A stretch of 33,832 nt of DNA from an uncultured Chloroflexota bacterium. GTDB taxonomy: Bacteria > Chloroflexota > UBA11872 > UBA12225. The position numbers and the translations under genes were made by a program. The stretch's first letter is position 1. Each line of letters starts with the position of its first letter. The stretch is from assembly GCA_902805635.1 (NCBI GenBank), contig CADCTC010000193.1:1-33832 (forward strand), given 5' to 3'. Under the pieces are notes generated by a model, which did not search any database, was not told where the DNA came from, and saw only the letters and a program-made list of their open reading frames with translations. This document shows, in pieces, positions 1 to 6,559 of this stretch.

Positions 1-1414
1 AGAACCGCGGCGCAAACGGCGGCAAGGGCTCCGCCGGCGCGGCAGACGCGACGAGCCCTTGGCCATCGAGCTCCCCTGCTAGCTCGGCGCCGGCAATCAG
101 TACCCGTGCCGTGGCTGGGCTCGTGGCTGTCGTCGGTGGACGATCTAAGAGACACAAGACGCCCCTACTCTCCGATCGCTCCGAAAAGTCCACCGCTTGC
201 CGGTAGCCGCGCGCACGCAGGCCAGTCACCACCGCCTCCGCCGAGGGATGCAGTACGGCGACGGGCTCTTCCTGACCTGGTAGCGCATACGTAACCAACT
301 TGATTGCGCTGGGGATTGCCTGTGCGTCTCCGTGCGCGCGGTTGGCCTCGCCTCCCGCGTCGGTTGGGGACGTCTCGGGCGCCGGCGCCTGCGCGAGGAC
401 GCGCCGCAGCTCGCGGTAGCGGCCGAAGACGGCCGCCGGTGGCTTCAGCGGCTCCATCCAGGGCGCTACGTTGTCCCAGCCGTGCGGATAACGCCGGTGC
501 AGCGCCGCGCGCTCGCGCAGGATGCGCCTGAATTCACGCAGCGCCGCCAGCCGTCCACGCAGGGGGCTCAGGTCGCGCTTGGTCAGTATGGTGTAGGGCA
601 GGGAGGCAAGGTCGTACGCAACGACGGCGGCTAGGTAGCGGCGCAGCCCGGCGGGCGGATAACAGCGGGCAATGCTCCAGACCTTGTTGCGCCCCAGGTG
701 CCAGTTCTTGAAGGGTGAACCCTCTACCGCGCTGGCGGAGTGGGCGTGGCGCACGACGGCATCAGGCGCGTAGACCGCACGCCAGCCGGCGAGCCTCGCG
801 CGCCAGGCGAGGTCTACGTCTTCCAGGTACATAAAGAAGCGATCGTCGAAGCCGCCCAACTCGTCGAGCATGGCGCGCCGGTAGAGCGCCGCTCCGGCGC
901 TGGCGCCGAACACATCGACCGGGTTGCGCTCGCTCTCAGCAGCGGGGCAGCCCACCAGCCGGTCCCAGGCGATGCCAGCGCGGTCGATGCTGATGCCGGC
1001 AGACTGGATGATGTCTGGCGCATGGGCAAACACCATGCGGCTGGCCACGCTTCCAATGCGCTCGTCGGCTTGGGCGGCATCCAAGAGCGCTGCCAGCCAG
1101 CCGGGCTCAGGCGGAGCGTCGTTGTTCAGAGCCGCAATGAAGGCGCCACGCGCCGCGCGGAATGCCTGATTGTTTGGCGCGCTGAAACCCTGGTTGTGGG
1201 CGTTGCGTATGATCCGCACACGCGGGTCGAGCGCCTGGAGGTAGTCCAGATACTCCGGCGTTCCGTCGACCGATGCGTTGTCGACGACGATTAGCTCGAG
1301 AGACTGACCCTCTACCAGCTCCTGCGCCTGCACCGCCGGCAGCGTGCGCCGCAGGTGGTGCAGCCCGTTCCAGGTGACGACGACGACGGAGACGATGGGC
1401 GCAGTGGGAAGCAC
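1..1414 (-). CDS. Family 2 glycosyltransferase with C-terminal extension, partial (3' end off window)
   Basis: Cytoplasmic GT-A fold transferase of the rhamnosyltransferase-like GT2 group, probably adding a sugar to a surface glycan. An open frame of 471 codons runs from a GTG at 1414 (a TAA closes the frame at 1441-1439, so GTG is the first usable start) to the left edge with no stop. Visible motifs are VSVVVVTWNG near the start, VVDNASVDGT, LNNDAPPEPGWL (DXD region) and the GT2 hallmark FDDRFFMYLEDVDLAWR. The catalytic part covers about residues 1-270. A further 200 residues follow, with a proline/alanine-rich linker and then a second alpha/beta-looking stretch (from LVTYALPGQEEPVAVLHP) that I do not recognise. 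It is divergent from the SDR gene, 70 bp away. Annotation as GT2 is secure; acceptor, donor and the second domain are unknown. Confidence 0.85.
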   Translation of the reverse strand, partial: MLPTAPIVSVVVVTWNGLHHLRRTLPAVQAQELVEGQSLELIVVDNASVDGTPEYLDYLQALDPRVRIIRNAHNQGFSAPNNQAFRAARGAFIAALNNDAPPEPGWLAALLDAAQADERIGSVASRMVFAHAPDIIQSAGISIDRAGIAWDRLVGCPAAESERNPVDVFGASAGAALYRRAMLDELGGFDDRFFMYLEDVDLAWRARLAGWRAVYAPDAVVRHAHSASAVEGSPFKNWHLGRNKVWSIARCYPPAGLRRYLAAVVAYDLASLPYTILTKRDLSPLRGRLAALREFRRILRERAALHRRYPHGWDNVAPWMEPLKPPAAVFGRYRELRRVLAQAPAPETSPTDAGGEANRAHGDAQAIPSAIKLVTYALPGQEEPVAVLHPSAEAVVTGLRARGYRQAVDFSERSESRGVLCLLDRPPTTATSPATARVLIAGAELAGELDGQGLVASAAPAEPLPPFAPRF

Positions 1415-1484
1415 GGTCCGAGCAACTGTAACGACGCGTTAGCCTGTGCACACCGGTGACTGTCGTGAATGGAGGAGTACGAGC

Positions 1485-2327
1485 ATGATCGACCCGCAAC
1501 TGGAGGGGCGCGTGGCGCTAGTGACCGGGGCGAACCAGGGTATAGGCGCGGCCATCGCACGCGCCCTTGCCGAGCAAGGAGCGGCGGTCTTCATCACATC
1601 GCTCCGGTTAGGGCCCGATGATCCAGGCGTGCAGGCGATGCAAGCGACGGACGGTGCCACCGCCAGCGCGTATGCGAATGCACGAGTCCAGCCGGCAGAC
1701 GCCGTTGAGTCCGAGATCCTCAGCCGTGGGGGTCGTACCGGCGCCTGGGAGGCCGACCTGTCTGATCCGGCGGCGGTGGCGGAGCTCTTCGACCGCGCGG
1801 AGGCGTCACTTGGGCCCGTTGAGATCCTGGTGAACAACGCCGACTCGTGGGTGGGTGACACGTTCCTGCTGCGCGCCACCGATGATCTCGGTCGGAGGCT
1901 CACCCCGGTCAGCGCAGCGACCCACGACCACAGCTTTGCCGTGAACAGCCGGGCTACCGCTCTACTGATCGCGGAGTTCGCCCGGCGTCATCAGGCCCGT
2001 GGCGCCGCATGGGGGCGGATCGTCAGCCTCACAACGGGTGGCGCGGGCGGTTTCCCGGACGAGGTGTCGTACGGCGCCAGCAAGAACGCGCTGGAGAGCT
2101 ACACCATGGCGGCGGCATGGGAGCTTGGGCCGCTTGGAGTCACGGCAAACGTCGTCTGTCCGCCGGCGACCGACACCGGCTGGATCACTCCCGAACTGGC
2201 GGCTCAGATCCGCCGAGACAGTCCACTCCGGCACGTGGGGCAGCCGGAGGAAGTGGCGGAGGTTGCGGTGTTCCTTGCCTCCCACCAAGCGCGATTCGTC
2301 ACCGGGCAGAAAATCGTGATGCGGTGA
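1485..2327 (+). CDS. Short-chain dehydrogenase/reductase (SDR), FabG-like
   Basis: NAD(P)-dependent oxidoreductase of 280 residues with a Rossmann fold. ATG 1485 is chosen because GGAGGA at 1471-1476 sits 8 bp upstream; an in-frame GTG further up at 1446 has no such site. The cofactor motif TGANQGIG is at residues 14-21, the NNAG motif reads NNAD, and the active-site YGASK has Tyr196 and Lys200. The residue 13 positions before the Tyr, normally the catalytic Ser, is Thr183 (in VSLTTGG). An insertion of about 40 residues follows the second strand, as in a subgroup of SDRs usually named 3-ketoacyl-ACP reductase. Substrate cannot be told; the glycan neighbourhood makes a sugar or lipid substrate equally possible. 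A weak 5-bp inverted repeat (2326-2340) follows the stop. Confidence 0.88.
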   Translation: MIDPQLEGRVALVTGANQGIGAAIARALAEQGAAVFITSLRLGPDDPGVQAMQATDGATASAYANARVQPADAVESEILSRGGRTGAWEADLSDPAAVAELFDRAEASLGPVEILVNNADSWVGDTFLLRATDDLGRRLTPVSAATHDHSFAVNSRATALLIAEFARRHQARGAAWGRIVSLTTGGAGGFPDEVSYGASKNALESYTMAAAWELGPLGVTANVVCPPATDTGWITPELAAQIRRDSPLRHVGQPEEVAEVAVFLASHQARFVTGQKIVMR

Positions 2328-2351
2328 GGCAGAGCGCCTCCGGCTGAAGGG

Positions 2352-2380
2352 CTGACGGGCGGAGAGGAGACGGGTAGAAT
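2352..2380 (+). promoter_or_regulatory. Candidate sigma70-type promoter for the small gene at 2430
   Basis: CTGACG (2352-2357) and TAGAAT (2375-2380) are separated by exactly 17 bp and match the -35 and -10 consensus at 4/6 and 5/6 positions. The predicted transcript start is near 2387, which leaves a 40-odd base leader before ATG 2430 and argues against the GTG at 2394 as the start. Read by eye; not scored against the background. Confidence 0.5.
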
Positions 2381-2429
2381 CCGGTCCAAGTACGTGGACG
2401 CTCCCTCCAGCACTCCTGAGGCCGAGAGC

Positions 2430-2777
2430 ATGGGGCCGATCGCCCGCATGATGATGAGCGTGGCGGCGCACGCCATCACCGGCTACGTCCAGTTCCGCAC
2501 GCTCTCGGAGCTGCTGATCGAGAAGGGCGTCATCACGCGCGAAGAGCTCGAGGGCCGCTTCGAGGCCACCCGCGAGAAGATGGTGCCCGCCACGATCGAG
2601 GAGTGGTTCGAGCCCGACATCGCCTACCACCTCAAGATGGCGGTACAGTCGGCGACCGCCGCGCCCGACCAAGAGGCGGCCGAAGCGGATACCGAGGTCG
2701 TGGTCTCGCCCAACGACCAGGATGAGCTGGCCCGCGCGCGGGCGATGCAGTCCGGCCGTTTAACCGGCCCAGAATAG
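2430..2777 (+). CDS. Small protein of unknown function (115 aa)
   Basis: I do not recognise the family. The protein is soluble and largely helical, with a methionine-rich start (MGPIARMMMSVAAHAITGY), then LSELLIEKGVITREELEGR, a helix-turn-helix-like arrangement also seen in accessory segments of unrelated enzymes. An EEWFEP segment and an acidic, alanine-rich tail follow. ATG 2430 has GAGG at 2418-2421 with 8-base spacing and lies behind a good promoter; an in-frame GTG at 2394 would add 12 residues but sits only about 7 bases from the predicted transcript start and has no ribosome site. It stands alone between the SDR gene and the ABC exporter and is followed by a strong hairpin, so it is probably its own transcript. 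Confidence 0.6.
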   Translation: MGPIARMMMSVAAHAITGYVQFRTLSELLIEKGVITREELEGRFEATREKMVPATIEEWFEPDIAYHLKMAVQSATAAPDQEAAEADTEVVVSPNDQDELARARAMQSGRLTGPE

Positions 2778-2800
2778 CGGCCTGACCGTTCTACATCACG

Positions 2801-2818
2801 CGCGGGCGGTCGCCCGCG
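2801..2818. terminator. GC-rich hairpin between the small gene and the exporter operon
   Basis: CGCGGGCG (2801-2808) and CGCCCGCG (2811-2818) are a perfect 8-bp inverted repeat around a 2-base centre. The downstream sequence has only short T runs (CCTTCTCTG), so this is terminator-like but not a classical intrinsic terminator. It would separate the small gene from the ABC permease transcript. Confidence 0.4.
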
Positions 2819-2852
2819 TCCGCCTTCTCTGCCGTCTGCTCCGCCTCACCTA

Positions 2853-3722
2853 ATGACCTCGTTCGCGGCTGCGCCGCCAGGTTCTGCCACGCGCCATGCG
2901 CCCGCCGCCGCTCGCGTGCGGGGCACCGGCGTGCTGGGCGCCCTACGTGAACTTTGGGACTACCGCGACCTGCTGCTGAACCTGGTAGGCCGCGACCTAG
3001 CAGTGCGCTACAAGCGTTCGGCGCTGGGCTTCCTGTGGTCGTTCCTGAACCCGTTGCTGATGATGGCGGTGTTCTGGGTGGTCTTTCAGGTGGTGAAGCC
3101 GCAGAACGTGCGCAGCTATCCGCTGTTCGTGCTGGCCGGTCTGCTGCCCTGGAACTTCCTGGCCGGCTCACTCACCACGGCGGTGCGCAGCATCACCTCC
3201 AGTGGCGGGATCATCGACAAGGTCTACTTCCCGCGCGAGGTACTGCCGCTGGCGGCGGTGGCCGCCAACCTCGTCAACTTCCTGCTCAGCCTGGTGGTAT
3301 TCCTGCCCCTGGCGTGGCTGATGGGCGCCGAATTCAGCGCGTGGAGTCTGGCGCTCCCGGCGATCATCCTGGTGCAGGTGATCCTGGTGACGGGCCTCTC
3401 ACTCCTCCTGTCCGCTCTCAACGTGTTTTACCGGGATACCGAGCTGGTGCTGGACGTAGGCATCACGGCGTGGTTCTTCCTCACGCCCATCTTCTATGAG
3501 CTGGAACTGCTGCCCAACCGCTTCCTGGGCGTTGACATCTGGCGCCTGTTCTACACGCTGAACCCCATGGCCACGCTGGTCACGGACTACCGGTACATAC
3601 TGCTCTACGACTACCCAGTGATCCGGCACACGCTCGTCTCGCTCGTGATTGGCCTGGTGCTGCTAGCCGCCGGGTGGGCGTTCTTCCGGCACACCGCGCC
3701 GCGCTTCACCGAAGAGATCTAG
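2853..3722 (+). CDS. ABC-2 type polysaccharide export permease (Wzm/TagG-like)
   Basis: Inner-membrane permease, 289 residues, the usual length of this family. The N-terminal cytoplasmic helix contains the family signature LVGRDLAVRYKRSALGFLWS followed by LNPLLMMAVFWVVF, the first membrane helix. About six membrane segments can be drawn, the last ending near HTAPRFTEEI. These permeases pair with a Wzt-type ATPase and export undecaprenyl-linked polysaccharide or teichoic-acid-like chains; the ATPase gene follows 34 bp downstream. The start at ATG 2853 is set by the signature; the upstream bases are C/T-rich with no Shine-Dalgarno match, so initiation may be weak or leaderless. Substrate is inferred only from the flanking glycosyltransferases. 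Confidence 0.92.
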   Translation: MTSFAAAPPGSATRHAPAAARVRGTGVLGALRELWDYRDLLLNLVGRDLAVRYKRSALGFLWSFLNPLLMMAVFWVVFQVVKPQNVRSYPLFVLAGLLPWNFLAGSLTTAVRSITSSGGIIDKVYFPREVLPLAAVAANLVNFLLSLVVFLPLAWLMGAEFSAWSLALPAIILVQVILVTGLSLLLSALNVFYRDTELVLDVGITAWFFLTPIFYELELLPNRFLGVDIWRLFYTLNPMATLVTDYRYILLYDYPVIRHTLVSLVIGLVLLAAGWAFFRHTAPRFTEEI

Positions 3723-3756
3723 ACCCACAGCCCACCCTGCCCTCTCCCGCCCGGCC

Positions 3757-5484
3757 ATGCCCGCAGTCGAGTTCCACGGCGTCTCCAAGCGCTTCACGCT
3801 GCACCACGAGCGCGCGCGTACCTTCCAGGAAGCTGCGCTCAACCTCCTGCGCCTGCGGCGCAACGGCTCAAGCGAGGAGTTCTGGGCGCTGCGCGACGTA
3901 TCCTTCACGCTCGACCGTGGCCGCACGCTGGGCATCGTGGGGCGCAACGGGTCGGGCAAGAGCACGCTGCTCAAGCTGCTAGCCGGCACGCTGCGCCCCA
4001 CCTCGGGCCGAGTGGAGGCCAACGGGCGGATCTTCGGGCTGCTCGAGCTCGCCGCAGGCTTTCATCCCGACCTCTCGGGGCGCGACAACGTCTTCCTAAA
4101 CGGCACGTTCCTAGGCCTCTCGCGGCGCGAGATGGCTGCCCGCCTGGACCAGATCGTCGCTTTCTCCGAGCTGGACCAATTCATCGATACGCCGGTCAAG
4201 CACTACTCCTCTGGCATGTACATGCGGCTGGGATTCGCCATCGCCATCTCGGTCGAGCCGGACATCCTGGTGATCGACGAGGTGCTGGCCGTCGGCGATG
4301 CGTCGTTCCGCCAAAAGTGCTTCACTGCGCTGGCCGACTTGAAAGCGCAGCACAAGACCATTCTGTTCGTGACACACGATCCCGCCGCTGTGCGCCGCTT
4401 CTGCGATGAAGCGATCTGGCTGGATGGCGGTCGCATGCGCGGCGCGGGCACCCCCGACGACGTGCTGCGCGAGTACCTCGCCACCAGCCGTACCGGCGCC
4501 GGCACTGTCACCACCATGCCAGAGCACGCCGACCCGCTCGCCGTCTCCTCCGGGCCCATCGCCATCGTGGGAGTTGAGCCGGTCAGTCAGGCCGGTAGGC
4601 CCGAACGCCACTTCCGGATTGGGGAGCCGTTCGGCGTGCGTGTCCGCTTGAATGCAGAGCGCCCCGTAGACGCCGTATCTGTGGGCGTGGCGCTGCACCG
4701 CGCCGACGGCCTGTACTTGCTAGGCACCAGCACCGGCGCGGCAGGACGCGCAGGGAGTATTGCCGCGGGCGAAACCGAGATCACCTGCTGGCTCGGCGCT
4801 GTGCCGGTAGCGGCCGGGGAGTGCACGGTCTCCGCCGCGGTGTGGACGGCGGGCGGCGAGCAGCCCGTCCACCGCGTGGCGCGGGCAGGCACGTTCCTGG
4901 TTGGCCCGCCGCGGCTCGACCAAGCGGGAGTGCTGGCGCTGGCGCCCGAGTGGGCCAGTGCGCCGGGCTTCACCCTCGGGGAGCCCTCCCGCAGCGTGGA
5001 AATCGTCTCCAACAGAGAGGATCAAGCGGACTCGACGGCGGCGCGGCCGGAGGGCGCGTTCAACGCGCGCTGGCGCCTGCCCCCGACGCGCCTGACCATG
5101 GGTAAGGGCGAGGACGAGTTCCTTGGCCCCGGCTGGTACCCGCCGGAGGACTGGCCGCCAGTGATCCGCTGGACCACCGAGCGGGCAGTGGCGTACCTGT
5201 CGCAGGACGAGTGGACGTCCACCGTGGGACTGATCATGTGCCGCCCGCAGCACGAGAAACATCCGGCGGCCGGCCGCATCCTGGTAGATGGCACGCTGGT
5301 GGGCGAGTTCACTGCCTCGTCGCCGGCACTTGAGCCGTTTACGTTTCCCGTCGAGCCAGTCTCCGGCCGGCGCGAGGTGGCGGTGGAGATCCAAGTGGAC
5401 GTGCCGATGCTGCCGGAGTCCGAGGGCACCAACGACGACCGCCGTCTGTTGGGCATCGCCGTCCATGAGGTCTGGCTCGAGTGA
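3757..5484 (+). CDS. ABC transporter ATPase, Wzt-like, with two C-terminal beta domains
   Basis: Energises export by the permease encoded just upstream. At 575 residues it is much longer than a bare ATPase. Residues 1-240 are the nucleotide-binding domain: Walker A GRNGSGKST (62-70), signature YSSGM (150-154), Walker B ILVIDE (170-175) and switch His207 in VTHDP. Residues about 265-390 look like the Wzt C-terminal carbohydrate-binding beta-sandwich, which in known systems reads the end of the finished chain. After a linker, residues 454-575 form a second beta-rich domain beginning EFLGPGW and ending DDRRLLGIAVHEVWLE; it resembles the domain inserted in the GT4 enzyme of this operon. No Shine-Dalgarno is visible before ATG 3757. 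The gene overlaps the next by 4 bp (GTGA). Exporter role is secure; the job of the last domain is unknown. Confidence 0.92.
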   Translation: MPAVEFHGVSKRFTLHHERARTFQEAALNLLRLRRNGSSEEFWALRDVSFTLDRGRTLGIVGRNGSGKSTLLKLLAGTLRPTSGRVEANGRIFGLLELAAGFHPDLSGRDNVFLNGTFLGLSRREMAARLDQIVAFSELDQFIDTPVKHYSSGMYMRLGFAIAISVEPDILVIDEVLAVGDASFRQKCFTALADLKAQHKTILFVTHDPAAVRRFCDEAIWLDGGRMRGAGTPDDVLREYLATSRTGAGTVTTMPEHADPLAVSSGPIAIVGVEPVSQAGRPERHFRIGEPFGVRVRLNAERPVDAVSVGVALHRADGLYLLGTSTGAAGRAGSIAAGETEITCWLGAVPVAAGECTVSAAVWTAGGEQPVHRVARAGTFLVGPPRLDQAGVLALAPEWASAPGFTLGEPSRSVEIVSNREDQADSTAARPEGAFNARWRLPPTRLTMGKGEDEFLGPGWYPPEDWPPVIRWTTERAVAYLSQDEWTSTVGLIMCRPQHEKHPAAGRILVDGTLVGEFTASSPALEPFTFPVEPVSGRREVAVEIQVDVPMLPESEGTNDDRRLLGIAVHEVWLE

Positions 5485-6509
5485 CCGACGGCGCGCCTTT
5501 TGTATCGGTCCTGATCCTCAACTGGAACGGTGCGCGCCTCTTGCCGCCGTGCCTTGAGGCCCTTGCCAGGACCGACTATCCGGCGGATCGGTGGGAGGCC
5601 GTCCTGGTGGACAATGCTTCCTCCGACGGCTCAGCCGATGCAGCACTGCGGGGCTTCCCGTGGCTCAAGGTCCGTCGCAACCCTGCCAACTGGGGCTTCG
5701 CACGCGGCTACAACGGCGCCATTGCGGCCGCCCCCGGGCCGTACGTCGTGGTGCTCAACACCGACACTCACGTGCATCCTGGCTGGCTGGGCGCGCTAGT
5801 CGACGCCGCAGAGGCCGATCCGCGGATGGGCGCCGTGACCGCCAAGCTCATCTATCCGCCGCATAGCCCCAATGCCGGGCGAATCCAGAACGCGGGCGGC
5901 GTGGTGCTAGCGAGTGGCGCCGGGCGCGACCGCGGGACCGTGCTTCGAGAAGGGCGGTGGGTCCAAGAGGAGGATGCGGGCCAGTACGACCGACGGGAAG
6001 AGGTGTTCTTCTTCTGCGGCGCGGCGGCGCTGCTGCGCAAGGCGGCTCTCGAAGACGTAGGACTATTCGACGAGCGCTACTTCATGTACTACGAGGATCT
6101 GGACCTCTCCTGGCGCCTGAGGCTGCGCGGCTGGAAGGTGCTGTACGTGCCGGAGGCAGTGGTCGAGCACGACCACGCCGCCAGCAGCGGCGAGTGGTCG
6201 CCATTCTTCGTCTATCAGGTGGACCGCAACCGGCCGCTGATGCTGCTCAAGCTCGCACCCCTGCCGCTCGCACTGCGCGAGCTCGGCCGCTACGTCGTGG
6301 AGCTGGGGCTCAACAGCGCCCGTGTCGGCTGGTGGGCGCTCACCCGCCGACAGCGCGGCCCCCACGCTGCACGTGCAAGGCTCCAGGCACGCGTCGTCTT
6401 CGGCTGGCTGCGCGACCTGCCGGGCGTGCTGCGTGACCGCCAGGTGATCCTCTCTCGCAGGCGCGTGCCACAGCGTCACATCCAGCGTTGGATGATCGAT
6501 GGCCCGTAG
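5481..6509 (+). CDS. Family 2 glycosyltransferase, rhamnosyltransferase-like
   Basis: Cytoplasmic GT-A enzyme of 342 residues, full length for the family. It starts at GTG 5481, overlapping the wzt-like stop by 4 bp (GTGA), which implies translational coupling. Motifs: VSVLILNWNGARLLPPCLEA at the N-terminus, VLVDNASSDGS, VVVLNTDTHVHPGWLGAL (DXD-equivalent region), FFFCGAAALLRKAALEDVG and the hallmark FDERYFMYYEDLDLSWRLR. A C-terminal basic helical segment (after about residue 255) could lie on the membrane. Its organisation matches the GT2 at 1-1414, although that gene has an extra C-terminal domain. It probably adds one residue of the glycan exported by the adjacent ABC system. Sugar specificity cannot be read from sequence. 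Confidence 0.9.
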   Translation: MTDGAPFVSVLILNWNGARLLPPCLEALARTDYPADRWEAVLVDNASSDGSADAALRGFPWLKVRRNPANWGFARGYNGAIAAAPGPYVVVLNTDTHVHPGWLGALVDAAEADPRMGAVTAKLIYPPHSPNAGRIQNAGGVVLASGAGRDRGTVLREGRWVQEEDAGQYDRREEVFFFCGAAALLRKAALEDVGLFDERYFMYYEDLDLSWRLRLRGWKVLYVPEAVVEHDHAASSGEWSPFFVYQVDRNRPLMLLKLAPLPLALRELGRYVVELGLNSARVGWWALTRRQRGPHAARARLQARVVFGWLRDLPGVLRDRQVILSRRRVPQRHIQRWMIDGP

Positions 6510-6518
6510 CCGAACCGT

Positions 6519-6542
6519 CCGTTCGCGCTGAGCCCGTCGACG
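6519..6542. repeat. Possible copy of a dispersed intergenic repeat
   Basis: The bases CGTTCGCGCTGAGCCCGTCG, from 6520, resemble a short element of the TTCG-N-CTGAGC-N-GTCGA type that is dispersed through many GC-rich genomes. It lies exactly in the gap between the GT2 stop (6509) and the GT4 start (6560), the expected position for such an element. Only one copy was noticed in this window, so repeat status rests on memory of the motif and needs a genome count. Confidence 0.3.
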
Positions 6543-6559
6543 TGCTCGCGGCCCCAAAC

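Noticed and set aside
740-1294. 184-codon plus-strand open frame
   Set aside because: It is the antisense of the GT2 gene, whose minus-strand frame shows all GT2 motifs; the plus translation has no family features.
1451-1458. CACCGGTG palindrome in the divergent gap
   Set aside because: An 8-bp palindrome is expected by chance in GC-rich DNA and no second half-site or promoter elements surround it.
6488-6559. Upstream ATG for the GT4 gene
   Set aside because: The added residues overlap the GT2 gene and a repeat-like sequence; MKVGIYNQF at 6560 is the standard GT4 N-terminus.
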